Shown here piece after piece: positions 16,503 through 26,006 of a stretch of DNA of 64,000 nucleotides. The position numbers and the translations under genes were made by a program. Every line of letters starts with the position of its first letter. Position 1 is the stretch's first letter. Under the pieces are notes generated by a model. That model was not told the origin of the DNA and searched no databases. It worked only from the letters and a program-made list of their open reading frames with translations. The DNA comes from Pseudomonas brenneri (lineage in GTDB: Bacteria; Pseudomonadota; Gammaproteobacteria; Pseudomonadales; Pseudomonadaceae): positions 62,001 to 126,000 of the forward strand of contig NZ_VFIL01000010.1 in assembly GCF_007858285.1 (NCBI RefSeq). The letters are read 5' to 3'.

Positions 16503-16983
16503 GCAGGACCAGCGCCCAGGCGGCCAGGTACAGACCCACCCCAAACACCCCATGGGCCAGCGTGCTGCGCAACCGCGCAGTATTAGGCCTGGGGGTTCTG
16601 GACGCCGCGATGCCGGCGCCCATCGCCGGTTGCAAGACGAAGAACGGCGCGACCACTGACAGCACACCAAAGGCCAGGGCCGGCAGCAACGTCGGCTGTC
16701 GCGCCCATTCAAGCCCCACCATCAACAGCAGCAACGCCGCAAAGAACACCCCGATCAGGTAATGGGTGACCCAACCCAACAATCCCTCCCCCGACACCGC
16801 TGGTGATTGGGCGATACCGGCATGCATCCAGCGCCCACGCGGCAGGTGGCCGACCCAGCGACCGACCATGGAAAAATCCAGGGACGGCACGCCAAGGCAA
16901 CGCTTGAGCAACAATGCCCAAAGATCCATGACCAGGGTCGCACCGGCCCCGATAACCACCGAATACCCAACAAACTCAAGCAT
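16483..16983 (-). CDS. DUF2938 integral membrane protein
   Basis: A 166-residue hydrophobic protein with about four TM helices (near 5-25, 68-90, 98-118 and 140-160). The FSMVGRWVGHLPRGRWMHAGIA segment matches the DUF2938 family. The function is unknown. Its 3' end overlaps the 3' end of the transglutaminase-like gene by 20 bases, convergently. Its start faces the ArsR-rhodanese gene across a 28-base operator palindrome, so it is probably that regulator's main target. Confidence 0.85.
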   Translation of the reverse strand: MLEFVGYSVVIGAGATLVMDLWALLLKRCLGVPSLDFSMVGRWVGHLPRGRWMHAGIAQSPAVSGEGLLGWVTHYLIGVFFAALLLLMVGLEWARQPTLLPALAFGVLSVVAPFFVLQPAMGAGIAASRTPRPNTARLRSTLAHGVFGVGLYLAAWALVLLTGSAR

Positions 16984-17045
16984 GCCGCGCTTCCTTCTGA
17001 TCGTGGACGGTGAACGCAGCAGAGAGGCTTAGGCGTCACCCAGAC

Positions 17046-17073
17046 AAACATTCAATTAATTGATTGAATGTTT
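17046..17073. promoter_or_regulatory. ArsR-type operator palindrome
   Basis: AAACATTCAAT and ATTGAATGTTT form perfect 11-base arms around TAATTG, midway between the DUF2938 gene and the ArsR-rhodanese gene. The A/T-rich ATTCAAT...ATTGAAT pattern is like ArsR-family sites. Confidence 0.75.
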
Positions 17074-17095
17074 GGCCGATGCTAGGATCTTTGCC

Positions 17096-17782
17096 ATGAA
17101 ACCGTCAAGCCCCCTATTCCCCGCCGATCACTTCACCGCCCTGGCAGACATCGCCCGGACCCTGGGCCATGCCCATCGTCTGGCACTGCTGGAGCACATT
17201 GCCCAGGAAGAACGCTCTGTCGAACAACTGGCGCAACTGTCCGGCGTGTCTGTCGCCAATGCCTCGCAGCATTTGCAGCAACTCAAGCGCGCGGGCATCG
17301 TGCAGACGCGTCGCGATGGCAAACGTGTGCTGTACAGCCTGGGGGCCGGGCCGGTGACACCTTTGCTGGAAGCATTGCGGGGTTTCCTGGCGTTCCAGCA
17401 TGCCGAGATACGCGAGGTCGCCCTCGACAGTCTTTCGCGACGTGAGCGCCTGGAGGGCATCTCCATCGAGGAGCTGCTGATGCAGATGCAAAGCCAGAGC
17501 GTGGTGCTGCTGGATGTGCGCCCCGAAGATGAGTTCGCTTCAGGGCACTTGCCCGGTGCGCTCAACATCCCGGCGCAGGCCCTGCAACAGCGTTTGGCCG
17601 AGCTGCCCAAAGGCAAGCACGTGGTCGCCTACTGCCGCGGGCCTTATTGCGTACTGTCCACCGATGCCATCAACACCTTGCACGCCCATGGCTTACCCGC
17701 GCGCCGGCTGCGCGCCGGGTTTGACGACTGGAAAGCGGCCGGCCTGAGTGTCGAACAACCCCCTGCAAGACTGGAAAAATGA
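17096..17782 (+). CDS. ArsR-family HTH fused to a rhodanese domain
   Basis: A 228-residue two-domain protein. Residues 12-85 are an ArsR winged helix (VEQLAQLSGVSVANASQHLQQLKRAGIV, then RRDGKRVLYSL). Residues 124-220 are a rhodanese domain with active-site Cys180 in YCRGPYC and the GHLPGALNIP motif. The HTH part has no cysteine, so it lacks the metal or persulfide sites of classical ArsR sensors; sensing may use Cys180 and Cys185. The ATG at 17096 follows AGGATCTTTGCC. The next gene overlaps by 4 bases. Control of DUF2938 and its own operon is likely. Confidence 0.9.
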   Translation: MKPSSPLFPADHFTALADIARTLGHAHRLALLEHIAQEERSVEQLAQLSGVSVANASQHLQQLKRAGIVQTRRDGKRVLYSLGAGPVTPLLEALRGFLAFQHAEIREVALDSLSRRERLEGISIEELLMQMQSQSVVLLDVRPEDEFASGHLPGALNIPAQALQQRLAELPKGKHVVAYCRGPYCVLSTDAINTLHAHGLPARRLRAGFDDWKAAGLSVEQPPARLEK

Positions 17783-18216
17783 TCCGACTCCTGGAACCCA
17801 AAGACCTCGACTGCGTCCTGCAAATCTGGCTGGATGCCTCGCTCATCGCCCACGACTTTATCGACCCCGCCTTCTGGCAATCGCAGGTCGAGAACATGCG
17901 CAACCTGTATATCCCGGCCTCAGAAACCTACGTCATGGAGCGCGACTCAAGGGTCGTGGGTTTCTACTCGCTGCTCGATAACCAGATGGCCGCGCTGTTT
18001 GTCGCCCCCGACTGCCAGGGCCAGGGCATCGGTAAACGCTTGATGGCTCACGCCAGGAAGCAGCGCCCCGTGCTGACCCTGGCGGTGTATAAAAACAACA
18101 CCGCCAGCTGCCAGTTCTACCTGTCGCAAGGGTTTGTAGTCACCCATGAACAGGTCGATGAACACAGCGGCCAAGTGGAATACTTGATGAGCAGTGGCGC
18201 CAGCGCGCCTCAGTAA
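17779..18216 (+). CDS. GNAT family N-acetyltransferase (YjaB-like)
   Basis: A 145-residue GNAT-fold acetyltransferase. The acetyl-CoA pyrophosphate loop is DCQGQGIGKRLM at about 78-89, preceded by the LFVAPD strand, and the FYLSQGF motif near 117 is typical. The opening LLEPKDLDCVLQIWLDASLIAHDFI resembles E. coli YjaB. The acceptor is unknown. Its start overlaps the ArsR-rhodanese stop by 4 bases, so it is translationally coupled to that regulator. Confidence 0.87.
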   Translation: MIRLLEPKDLDCVLQIWLDASLIAHDFIDPAFWQSQVENMRNLYIPASETYVMERDSRVVGFYSLLDNQMAALFVAPDCQGQGIGKRLMAHARKQRPVLTLAVYKNNTASCQFYLSQGFVVTHEQVDEHSGQVEYLMSSGASAPQ

Positions 18217-18827
18217 TCCGTCATCACCACCATCACTTCAGCGTCCGCCTCGCTTTCCGCCAGGTAGATATGACCGATGCCGCTGTTGAAATAAGCGGTT
18301 TCGCGGCAGCCAATGCTGATGGACTCGCCCGTTTCGAATTGAATCCGCACCCGTCCGGACAGCACCACCGCAAACTCCTGGCCGGGATGGCGGATGTAGT
18401 CGTCAAACTGGGTCAGTTCACGGGCGAAGATGCGCGCGTACATCGGCGTCATGCGCCGCCCGGGGAAGTCCCCTGCCATCGGGTGGTAATCGTAATTGCC
18501 CGTGCTGTAGCCCGCCGCGCTATCAATGGCGGTGCTGACCACTGTGGGCTGGAGCAGGTTCGCCAGCGCCTTCACCGGGCTGAATAACTGCGCAATATCC
18601 ACACCCAGCGCACGCGCCGCCGCCGCCAGCTTTTCGTAGCTCACCGAGACCTGCGCCAACTCCATCTTCGACAGGGTCGACAGCGCCACGCCCGAACGCT
18701 CGGACAACTGCTTGAGCGTCAGCTTCTGGTCTTTGCGGATCCCCCGCAAACGCGCGCCGACCTGGCTGCGATCTATCAGCGGATGGTCCGGGGAACACGA
18801 AGCGGGCGCTGTCTGATCGGAACTCAT
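18210..18827 (-). CDS. XRE-family regulator with C-terminal cupin domain
   Basis: A 205-residue regulator. An HTH_3 domain spans about 25-80 (LRGIRKDQKLTLKQLSERSGVALSTLSKMEL). A cupin_2 domain follows at about 130-200 (HPGQEFAVVLSGRVRIQFETGE). This two-part design is shared with PuuR-type regulators of amine and amino-acid use. It faces the FAD oxidoreductase-RidA-transporter operon across 159 bases containing an inverted repeat, so it probably controls that operon. Its 3' end overlaps the GNAT gene's end by 7 bases. Confidence 0.9.
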   Translation of the reverse strand: MSSDQTAPASCSPDHPLIDRSQVGARLRGIRKDQKLTLKQLSERSGVALSTLSKMELAQVSVSYEKLAAAARALGVDIAQLFSPVKALANLLQPTVVSTAIDSAAGYSTGNYDYHPMAGDFPGRRMTPMYARIFARELTQFDDYIRHPGQEFAVVLSGRVRIQFETGESISIGCRETAYFNSGIGHIYLAESEADAEVMVVMTDY

Positions 18828-18904
18828 GCGGTCTCTCTGTCGTACAAAAAACGGTGCGGGGACTAGGGCCGGAATATTAACCCACGACGAAGGCTTGACT
18901 GGAA

Positions 18905-18940
18905 AATTCTCATATCCTACATTTCTCTTATGTGAGAATT
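18905..18940. promoter_or_regulatory. Inverted repeat in the XRE-cupin/FAD oxidoreductase divergent promoter
   Basis: AATTCTCA (18905-18912) and TGAGAATT (18933-18940) are perfect 8-base arms 20 bases apart, with imperfect extension inward. This is a candidate operator for the XRE-cupin regulator. Confidence 0.5.
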
Positions 18941-18986
18941 ATCAAAAACGAGAAAAACTTCATTCGCACACACAAGGGACGTCGGC

Positions 18987-20123
18987 ATGCAGGACAGTGA
19001 TTGTTTCGATTTCGCCATCATCGGCGGCGGTATTGCGGGCGCGTCACTGGCCTATCGCCTGGCCGGCGAAGCCAGTGTGGTGGTGCTCGAACGTGAGAGC
19101 CAGCCGGGGTATCACGCTACCGGCCGGTCTGCCGCCATGTTCATGGAAACCTACGGCACTGCGCAGACTCAAGCGCTGACCCGCGCCAGCCGGGCCTTCT
19201 ACGAGCAGCCACCGGCAGGCTTTACCGAGCACGCGCTGCTGGAGCCACGCGGCTGCCTGTATGTGGCCAGTCACGAGCAGCAGTCGTTACTGCAAAAAAC
19301 CTTCGACGGCCATCAGGCAAACACGGCCAATGTCTCGTTGATGGATTGCGAACAGGCGCTGGCATTGGTGCCTTGCCTGCGTCCGGAAATCATCGCCGGC
19401 GCCATGCTTGAAACCGAGGCCCGCGACCTTGATGTGCATGCGCTGCACCAGGGTTTCCTGCGGGCCATGCGTCGTGCTGGGGGTGTCTTGCAGTGTGACG
19501 CGCAGTTGAGCACCGCCATCCGCCAGGGCCGGCATTGGCTGCTGACACTGGCCGACGGCCGACAATTGCGAGCTCGCAACCTGGTCAACGCCGCTGGCGC
19601 CTGGGCCGATCAGGTGGCGCAACAATGCGGCGTAGCACCGATCGGCCTGCAACCATGCCGCCGTACCGCCTTTACCTTCGACGGTCCCGAAGGCCTGGAC
19701 TTTTCACGCTGGCCCGCCGTTATCGGCATCGATGAAAGCTTTTACTTCAAGCCCGACGCCGGCCAACTGCTGGGCTCACCGGCCAACGCCGACCCGGTCC
19801 CGCCACAAGACGTGATGCCCGAAGAGCTGGACATCGCCACCGGGATTTACCACATCGAAGCCGCCACCTCCCTGAGCATTCGCCGGCCACGCCACAGCTG
19901 GGCCGGCCTGCGCTCGTTCGTGGCCGATGGCGATCTGGTGGTGGGCTGGGACGAGCGCTGTGAAGGCTTCTTCTGGCTCGCCGCCCAAGGCGGTTATGGC
20001 ATTCAGTCGGCGGCCGGGGTCTCGCAACTGGCCTATGCCCTATTGCTCGATCAACCCTTGCCTGAGGCGCTGCGGCGCCAGGGCGTCGAACCCCAGCGCC
20101 TGGCTCCCGCCCGCTTGCGCTGA
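18987..20123 (+). CDS. FAD-dependent amino acid/amine oxidoreductase (DAO family)
   Basis: A 378-residue flavoprotein of the D-amino-acid oxidase/DadA superfamily. The N-terminal FAD motif is FAIIGGGIAGASLAYRLA (about 10-27), followed by VVVLERE and the family's GRSAAMF segment. The C-terminal FAD-contact region is near GYGIQSAAGVSQL. It oxidises an amino acid or amine to an imine; the substrate is unknown. RidA, which hydrolyses reactive imines, is 27 bases downstream and a permease follows, making a coherent uptake-oxidation-imine hydrolysis operon. Confidence 0.9.
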   Translation: MQDSDCFDFAIIGGGIAGASLAYRLAGEASVVVLERESQPGYHATGRSAAMFMETYGTAQTQALTRASRAFYEQPPAGFTEHALLEPRGCLYVASHEQQSLLQKTFDGHQANTANVSLMDCEQALALVPCLRPEIIAGAMLETEARDLDVHALHQGFLRAMRRAGGVLQCDAQLSTAIRQGRHWLLTLADGRQLRARNLVNAAGAWADQVAQQCGVAPIGLQPCRRTAFTFDGPEGLDFSRWPAVIGIDESFYFKPDAGQLLGSPANADPVPPQDVMPEELDIATGIYHIEAATSLSIRRPRHSWAGLRSFVADGDLVVGWDERCEGFFWLAAQGGYGIQSAAGVSQLAYALLLDQPLPEALRRQGVEPQRLAPARLR

Positions 20124-20150
20124 TCATTCACTCTGCCGAGGTTCCCTGTC

Positions 20151-20534
20151 ATGCCAGAAAGTCTCCAGCGTTATCCCAGCCACCTGCCCTACCCGTTTTC
20201 CAAAGCCATTCGGGTGGGCGATCTGTTGTACCTCTCCGGGCAAGTGCCCATGGACCCGAAAGGTGAAGTGGTACGCGGCGATATCCAGCTGCAAACCGAA
20301 GCCGTCATGAGCCGCATCGGCGAAACCCTGGCCGAATGCGGCGTGGGGTTTGACCAAGTGGTAAAGGCTACGGTGTGGCTGTCGGACATGCAGCACTTCG
20401 CCGGTTTCAACGAGGTGTATGCGCGCTACTTCAAACAAGGTTTCCCGGTGCGCTCCACCGTCGGGGCGCAACTGGCGCTGGGGGTCGATATAGAAATCGA
20501 AGTCCAGGCCTGGGTCGGCCCGCCAACCCGCTGA
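20151..20534 (+). CDS. RidA family enamine/imine deaminase
   Basis: A 127-residue Rid-family protein. The substrate-binding arginine is in FPVRSTVGAQL (about residue 104), the position of Arg105 of RidA, and the glutamate is in DIEIEVQAW. Rid proteins are trimers that hydrolyse imines and enamines to ketones plus ammonia. The neighbouring FAD oxidoreductase probably makes the imine. It is a pathway-specific paralogue and not necessarily the housekeeping RidA, so I give no symbol. Confidence 0.9.
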   Translation: MPESLQRYPSHLPYPFSKAIRVGDLLYLSGQVPMDPKGEVVRGDIQLQTEAVMSRIGETLAECGVGFDQVVKATVWLSDMQHFAGFNEVYARYFKQGFPVRSTVGAQLALGVDIEIEVQAWVGPPTR

Positions 20535-20630
20535 TACCTGGCGAAAAGCCTCAAGGCAACGCGTTTCGTTGAGGTGTTTCACAAGCAAGCTCGCACGCCC
20601 CTTAACAACAACAATTCAAGGGAAGTCGTC

Positions 20631-21692
20631 ATGAAAGAAAGTCTGAAGATTGCCGGTGCATTTGTCGGTGTGATCGTCGGTGCGGGGTTCGCCTCGGGCC
20701 GGGAACTGTTGCTGATGTTCGTCGATTTCGGCGTGTGGGGATTACTCGGTGCGGTGCTCAGCGCCGTACTGTTCACCTTCCTCGGCATGGCGCTGGCGGG
20801 CATGGGAAGCCGCCTGCGCGCCACCTCCCATAAAGATGTGGTGTATGCACTGTGCGGGCGCCACCTGGGGGTGTTGGTCGACTTGATGATCACCTTTTTC
20901 ATGTTTGCGGTCACCGTGGTCATGCTGGCGGGCGGCGGGGCATTGCTGGAACAGCAGTTCGGCATCCCGGCCACACTGGGCAGCGTGGCGGTCACCCTGG
21001 TGGTGATCGTTATCGTGTGCCTGGACGTGCACAAGGTCATCGGCCTGATCGGCTCGGTCACGCCGTTTTTGATCCTCACAGCCGTCGGTGTAGCGCTCTA
21101 CGGCGTTGCCACCCGTGGCCAGGGCTTCGCAGAGCTGGATCAACTGGCCAGCCGCCAGAGTGCCGGTGCCAGCCATTGGCTGCTCGGTGCATTGCTGTAC
21201 GTGTCCTACAACATCGTGGCCGGCGTACCGATCCTGGCGATCATGGGCGGCGCGGCGAAAAGCGAAAAACAGGCGATCTGGGGCGGAATTCTCGGCGGCG
21301 CCATCCTGGGCCTGCTGATGCTGGTCATGAGCCTGGGACTGTTGTCGCGCCTGGACAGCGTGGCGGATCTGCCGATGCCAATGCTGTCCATCGCCAGCGA
21401 AGTCTCTCCAGCCCTCGGGCTGCTGATGGCGGTGATTATCTTCCTGATGATCCTCAACACCGCCGTCGGCACCTTGTACTCTTTCTCGGCCCGCCTGCTG
21501 CCACCCGGCACCCGCACATTCCGTATCGGTTCGGCCGCCTTCGCGGTGCTGGCCTTTGCCGGCAGCCTGATCGGTTTTATCAGCCTGGTCGGCCAGGTGT
21601 ATCCGCTGTTTGGCTACCTGGGCTTCTTGCTGATCGCCGCCGTGTTGATTGGCTGGTTGCGCCTCGGGCGCCTTGCCGGGGCAACGGGCTAA
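20631..21692 (+). CDS. YkvI family membrane transporter
   Basis: A 353-residue protein with about ten TM helices. The opening SLKIAGAFVGVIVGAGFASGRELLLMF is the signature of the YkvI family, distant relatives of APC-type amino acid transporters. I chose the ATG at 20631, preceded by AAGGGAAGT, over an upstream ATG at 20574 whose extra residues are not membrane-like. As the third gene of the oxidoreductase-RidA operon it probably imports the amine or amino acid substrate. Its stop overlaps the reverse-strand stop of the next gene. Confidence 0.85.
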   Translation: MKESLKIAGAFVGVIVGAGFASGRELLLMFVDFGVWGLLGAVLSAVLFTFLGMALAGMGSRLRATSHKDVVYALCGRHLGVLVDLMITFFMFAVTVVMLAGGGALLEQQFGIPATLGSVAVTLVVIVIVCLDVHKVIGLIGSVTPFLILTAVGVALYGVATRGQGFAELDQLASRQSAGASHWLLGALLYVSYNIVAGVPILAIMGGAAKSEKQAIWGGILGGAILGLLMLVMSLGLLSRLDSVADLPMPMLSIASEVSPALGLLMAVIIFLMILNTAVGTLYSFSARLLPPGTRTFRIGSAAFAVLAFAGSLIGFISLVGQVYPLFGYLGFLLIAAVLIGWLRLGRLAGATG

Positions 21693-22798
21693 ACCCAAGG
21701 CTGGTGGCTGGTCACGCAGTGAATGCCACCGCCGCCTGCGGCGATGGCATCGATATTGAGCTGCACCACCTTGCGCCCCGGGTAGAGCCTGGACAGCAGG
21801 TCGAAGGCCTTGCGGTCGGCGACCTTGTCGCCAAACTCTGGCGCAATCACTGCGCCATTGATCACGAAATAGTTGATGTAACCCGCCGCATAATCCGGGT
21901 TGTCACGACTAAAGCGGTTGCTGCGTGGGTTGAGCGGCGGCGACACGGTGTGTACTTGCAATGGCCGGCCATCGGCATCGGTGGCCTGCTTGAGAATGTC
22001 CAAGTGGGCCAAGGTGACTTTGTGATCGTAGGACTCAGGGTCGGTGTCCAGGTTGGCGATGACCACGCCCGGCGTGACAAAGCGTGCGTAAAAGTCGACA
22101 TGGGCGTCGGTAATGTCCTTGCCCTTGATGCCCGGCAACCAGATGATCTTGCGCAAGCCCAGCCGGGCTTTCAGTTCGGCCTCCACATCGGCCTTGCTCC
22201 AGCCAGGGTTGCGGTTGGTATTGATCCAGCTGCTTTCAGTCATGATCCCGGTGCCATGACCGTCCACTTCGATGGCACCGCCCTCGCCCACCAGTTCGCT
22301 GCGGATATAGGTTGCGCCTGCCAGTTCGGCAACGTGAGCCGCCAGTTCGGCATCGTCGGCGTGCTGCTGCTTGTTGCCCCAGCCGTTGAAGTTGAAGTCC
22401 ACCGCGCCCAACTGGCCCTGGTCATCCACGACAAAGTTGGCGCTGGTGTCACGCATCCAGATGTCATCCAGTTCGGCGTGGACGAAAGTGATATTGCGGG
22501 TGCCGCATTTTTCCTCGGCCAGCTCGCGCTCCTCTTCGCGGCAGAACACCGTGACTGGCTCGTACTCGGCAATGGCCCGGGCGATACGGCCCAGGGCGTC
22601 CTGCACAGCGGGAGTGAAGTCTTCGTGAATCGCCTCCTGGGCGCCAAAAGCGATAAAGGCGCGCTGGTGTTTCTCGCCCTCATCGGGCATGAACCAGCGG
22701 CCCTGGAGCGCCGCCTGCACAGGCAAGCCCATGGACGCGACGGCGCCCAGGCTGGCCACCACCGCGGCCTGTTTGATGAATTGGCGACGTGTGCTCAT
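21689..22798 (-). CDS. Tat-exported agmatine deiminase family protein
   Basis: A 369-residue member of the agmatine/peptidyl-arginine deiminase (PAD_porph) family. It opens MSTRRQFIKQAAVVASLG, a Tat signal with twin arginines, so it is probably periplasmic. The catalytic Cys361 sits in AAGGGGIHCVTS, with the family motifs DIWMRDTS (Asp) and GEGGAIEVDGHG upstream, so the active site looks intact. I chose the ATG at 22796-22798 because the Tat motif begins there. It is the last gene of a polyamine cluster and a paralogue of the cytoplasmic AguA at 24819-25871. Confidence 0.88.
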   Translation of the reverse strand: MSTRRQFIKQAAVVASLGAVASMGLPVQAALQGRWFMPDEGEKHQRAFIAFGAQEAIHEDFTPAVQDALGRIARAIAEYEPVTVFCREEERELAEEKCGTRNITFVHAELDDIWMRDTSANFVVDDQGQLGAVDFNFNGWGNKQQHADDAELAAHVAELAGATYIRSELVGEGGAIEVDGHGTGIMTESSWINTNRNPGWSKADVEAELKARLGLRKIIWLPGIKGKDITDAHVDFYARFVTPGVVIANLDTDPESYDHKVTLAHLDILKQATDADGRPLQVHTVSPPLNPRSNRFSRDNPDYAAGYINYFVINGAVIAPEFGDKVADRKAFDLLSRLYPGRKVVQLNIDAIAAGGGGIHCVTSHQPWV

Positions 22799-22818
22799 GT
22801 GTACCTCTGTGTGAACCA

Positions 22819-23904
22819 TCATTGACCGATGGCTGTCTTGAATTTAGTCCAAACCCGCATGCGTGCACGCATGTCGGCCTGGGGAATGTCCTGCCCGGCC
22901 ACCAGCCGCTTGAAAGTGGCGTCATCCGGGTAAATCTGCGGGTTGTTGCGCATGGCCGGCTCAACGCTGGCGCGGGCCTTGGCATTGGCCGTGGGGTAAC
23001 CGGTGAAATTACTGATGGCCGCCATGTTCTCCGGGCGCATGACAAAGTTGATGAACGCGTAGGCGTATTCCGGATGCCGCGCATCCACAGGAATGGCCAT
23101 GGTGTCCATCCACACCGTCGTGCCCTCGCGGGGAATGTGGTACTGGAACTGGGCTTTTTTACCCGCCGCATCGGCCGCCCGTTGCGCCTGGGTCATGTCG
23201 CCGCTGTAGCCCAGGGACAGGCACAGGTTGCCATTGACCAGGTCGCTCACCGGCTGCGACTGGAACTTGCGGATAGAGGGCCGCAGCTTGAGCAACAGTT
23301 CGCTGGCCGCCGCCAGGTCCTCGGGCTTGGCACTGCGCGGCTCGCGCCCCAGGTAGATGAGCACGACGGCCAGCACTTCATCCGGCGAGTCGATCAGCGA
23401 GATACCGCAGTCGGCAAATTGGCGGGCCAATTCAGGCTTGAACAACAGGTCCAGGCTGTTGACCGGCGCATTCGGCATGCGCTGTAGGATCTGCTCCGCG
23501 TTATAGGTCAGGCCAATCGTGCCCCAGGTGTAGGGCACGGTAGCCTGATTGGAGGCTCGATAATGACTGCGCAGCTGTTGCAGGCCCGGCTCGATATCAT
23601 CCAGCGCCTCAAGTTTTGCCGGATCCAGCGGTTGCAGACTGCCGGCACGCATCAGGCGCTCGCCCACGGTGTCGCCGGGGAAGATCAGGTCGTAGCCACT
23701 GCCACCGGCCATCAACTTGGCCTCCAGGGTCTCGCTGCCCTCCATCACGTCGTAGATCACCTGGATCCCGGTTTCGGCAGTGAAGCGGGCCAGGGTGTCT
23801 TCGGCAAAATAGTCGGCCCAGTTGTACAGGCGCAGGATCTTTTCGTCGGCCTGTACCGTCGGGATGACGATGCTCAGGGCCAGGGTGCAGTGGATCAGCT
23901 TCAT
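22819..23904 (-). CDS. Polyamine ABC transporter periplasmic substrate-binding protein (PotF/SpuD-like)
   Basis: A 361-residue type 2 solute-binding protein. The signal peptide MKLIHCTLALSIVIPTVQA is cut before DEKILRLYNWADYF, the classic start of spermidine/putrescine-binding proteins. TVWMDTMAIPVDARHPEYAYAFINF is the conserved C-lobe segment. Aromatic residues such as Trp29 in LYNWADYF match the polyamine cage. It is an orphan: no permease or ATPase gene is adjacent. It lies between the exported deiminase and aguB, 1 base from aguB's stop. Confidence 0.9.
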   Translation of the reverse strand: MKLIHCTLALSIVIPTVQADEKILRLYNWADYFAEDTLARFTAETGIQVIYDVMEGSETLEAKLMAGGSGYDLIFPGDTVGERLMRAGSLQPLDPAKLEALDDIEPGLQQLRSHYRASNQATVPYTWGTIGLTYNAEQILQRMPNAPVNSLDLLFKPELARQFADCGISLIDSPDEVLAVVLIYLGREPRSAKPEDLAAASELLLKLRPSIRKFQSQPVSDLVNGNLCLSLGYSGDMTQAQRAADAAGKKAQFQYHIPREGTTVWMDTMAIPVDARHPEYAYAFINFVMRPENMAAISNFTGYPTANAKARASVEPAMRNNPQIYPDDATFKRLVAGQDIPQADMRARMRVWTKFKTAIGQ

Positions 23905-23905
23905 G

Positions 23906-24814
<909 letters not shown>

Positions 24815-24818
24815 GGCA

Positions 24819-25871
24819 TCACCCCTGTACCGGCCAGGCCGGCTGTTGCTGGGTGATGCAATGCACACCGCCGCCGCCATGGGCCAGGTGATTGATGCGC
24901 ACCGGCACCACCACACGACCTGGGAATGCCTGGGCCAGCACATCAGCCGCCACTTGATCCGCCGCGATGCCATAGGCCGGCATGATGATCGCGCCGTTGG
25001 CAATGTAGAAGTTGGTGTAGGACGCGCAAAACACCTCGGCGTCGGCATCCACTGCCTCGCTGGCTTCATAGAGCTCGATCAACTCGAACCGGCGGCCCTG
25101 GGCATCGGTGGCCAACTCCAGGGCGCGGCGGTTTTCCCTGGCCACCTCGGCGTACACCGAGCCCTGATCATGGGTGGCGTCGACCAGCAACACGCCAGGT
25201 CGGGCAAAGGCACATACGCCATCGACATGGCCATCGGTCATGTCCCCGGTGACAGACTGCGGATCCCCCGGCAACCAGATGGTTTTTGTCACCCCCAGCC
25301 AGCGCGCAAAGATCGCCTCCATCTCGGCTTTACTCATGCCCGGGTTGCGGTTGGGGTTGAGCAACACCGATTCGGTGGTGATCAGCGTGCCCTCACCGTC
25401 CACATGAATTGCCCCGCCTTCATTGCTCAACGGCGTGCCGAAACAAGGCAGGCCCAAATGGTTAAGGGTACGCCGGGCCAGGCCCTCATCCAGGTCATGG
25501 GCCGACTTGCCGCCCCACGCGTTGAAACGCCAGCTGACACCGGCCAGGCCCAGTTGCGAGTGGCCAATGAAACTGGGGCCGGAGTCGCGGCACCAACTGT
25601 CGTTGACCGCCAGCGCGATCAGTTCAATGTTGGGGCCGCACAGGGCTTGGGCACTGTCGAGTGCAGACGGGTCAACCACCAGTTTCACCGGCTCGAAGCG
25701 TGCAATGGCATTGGCGACCCGGGCAAAATCCTCCTGCACCTGGGCCAGGGTCACGCGCCACCCGGATTCCCAGAGCGCCTGGTTATGGGGCCAGACCATC
25801 CAGGTCGCGGCATGCCGGGCCCATTCCGCCGGCATCCACCAGCCGCTGTGTGGCATCTCGTTATGCAGCAT
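24819..25871 (-). CDS. aguA: Agmatine deiminase
   Basis: A 350-residue cytoplasmic agmatine deiminase, which converts agmatine to N-carbamoylputrescine and ammonia. Cys338 in HGGGGVHCITQQQP is the nucleophile. NDSWCRDSGPSF and NEGGAIHVDGEG provide the acidic and histidine residues. I chose the ATG at 25869-25871, preceded by AGAAGGGGG on the reverse strand; the frame extends upstream without similarity. It leads the operon aguA-aguB-binding protein-exported deiminase and faces a LysR regulator. Confidence 0.95.
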   Translation of the reverse strand: MLHNEMPHSGWWMPAEWARHAATWMVWPHNQALWESGWRVTLAQVQEDFARVANAIARFEPVKLVVDPSALDSAQALCGPNIELIALAVNDSWCRDSGPSFIGHSQLGLAGVSWRFNAWGGKSAHDLDEGLARRTLNHLGLPCFGTPLSNEGGAIHVDGEGTLITTESVLLNPNRNPGMSKAEMEAIFARWLGVTKTIWLPGDPQSVTGDMTDGHVDGVCAFARPGVLLVDATHDQGSVYAEVARENRRALELATDAQGRRFELIELYEASEAVDADAEVFCASYTNFYIANGAIIMPAYGIAADQVAADVLAQAFPGRVVVPVRINHLAHGGGGVHCITQQQPAWPVQG

Positions 25872-26006
25872 GAAAACCCCCTTCTGAGTTAAGCCTTTGT
25901 GTTCACCAAAAACGGCGTACACGCTATGGGGATCCATGCTACGTTTGGCCAAACCGCCAAACAAACGATGGATTTTGCTGGAAAATGATTAGAAAAACTT
26001 ATCAGC

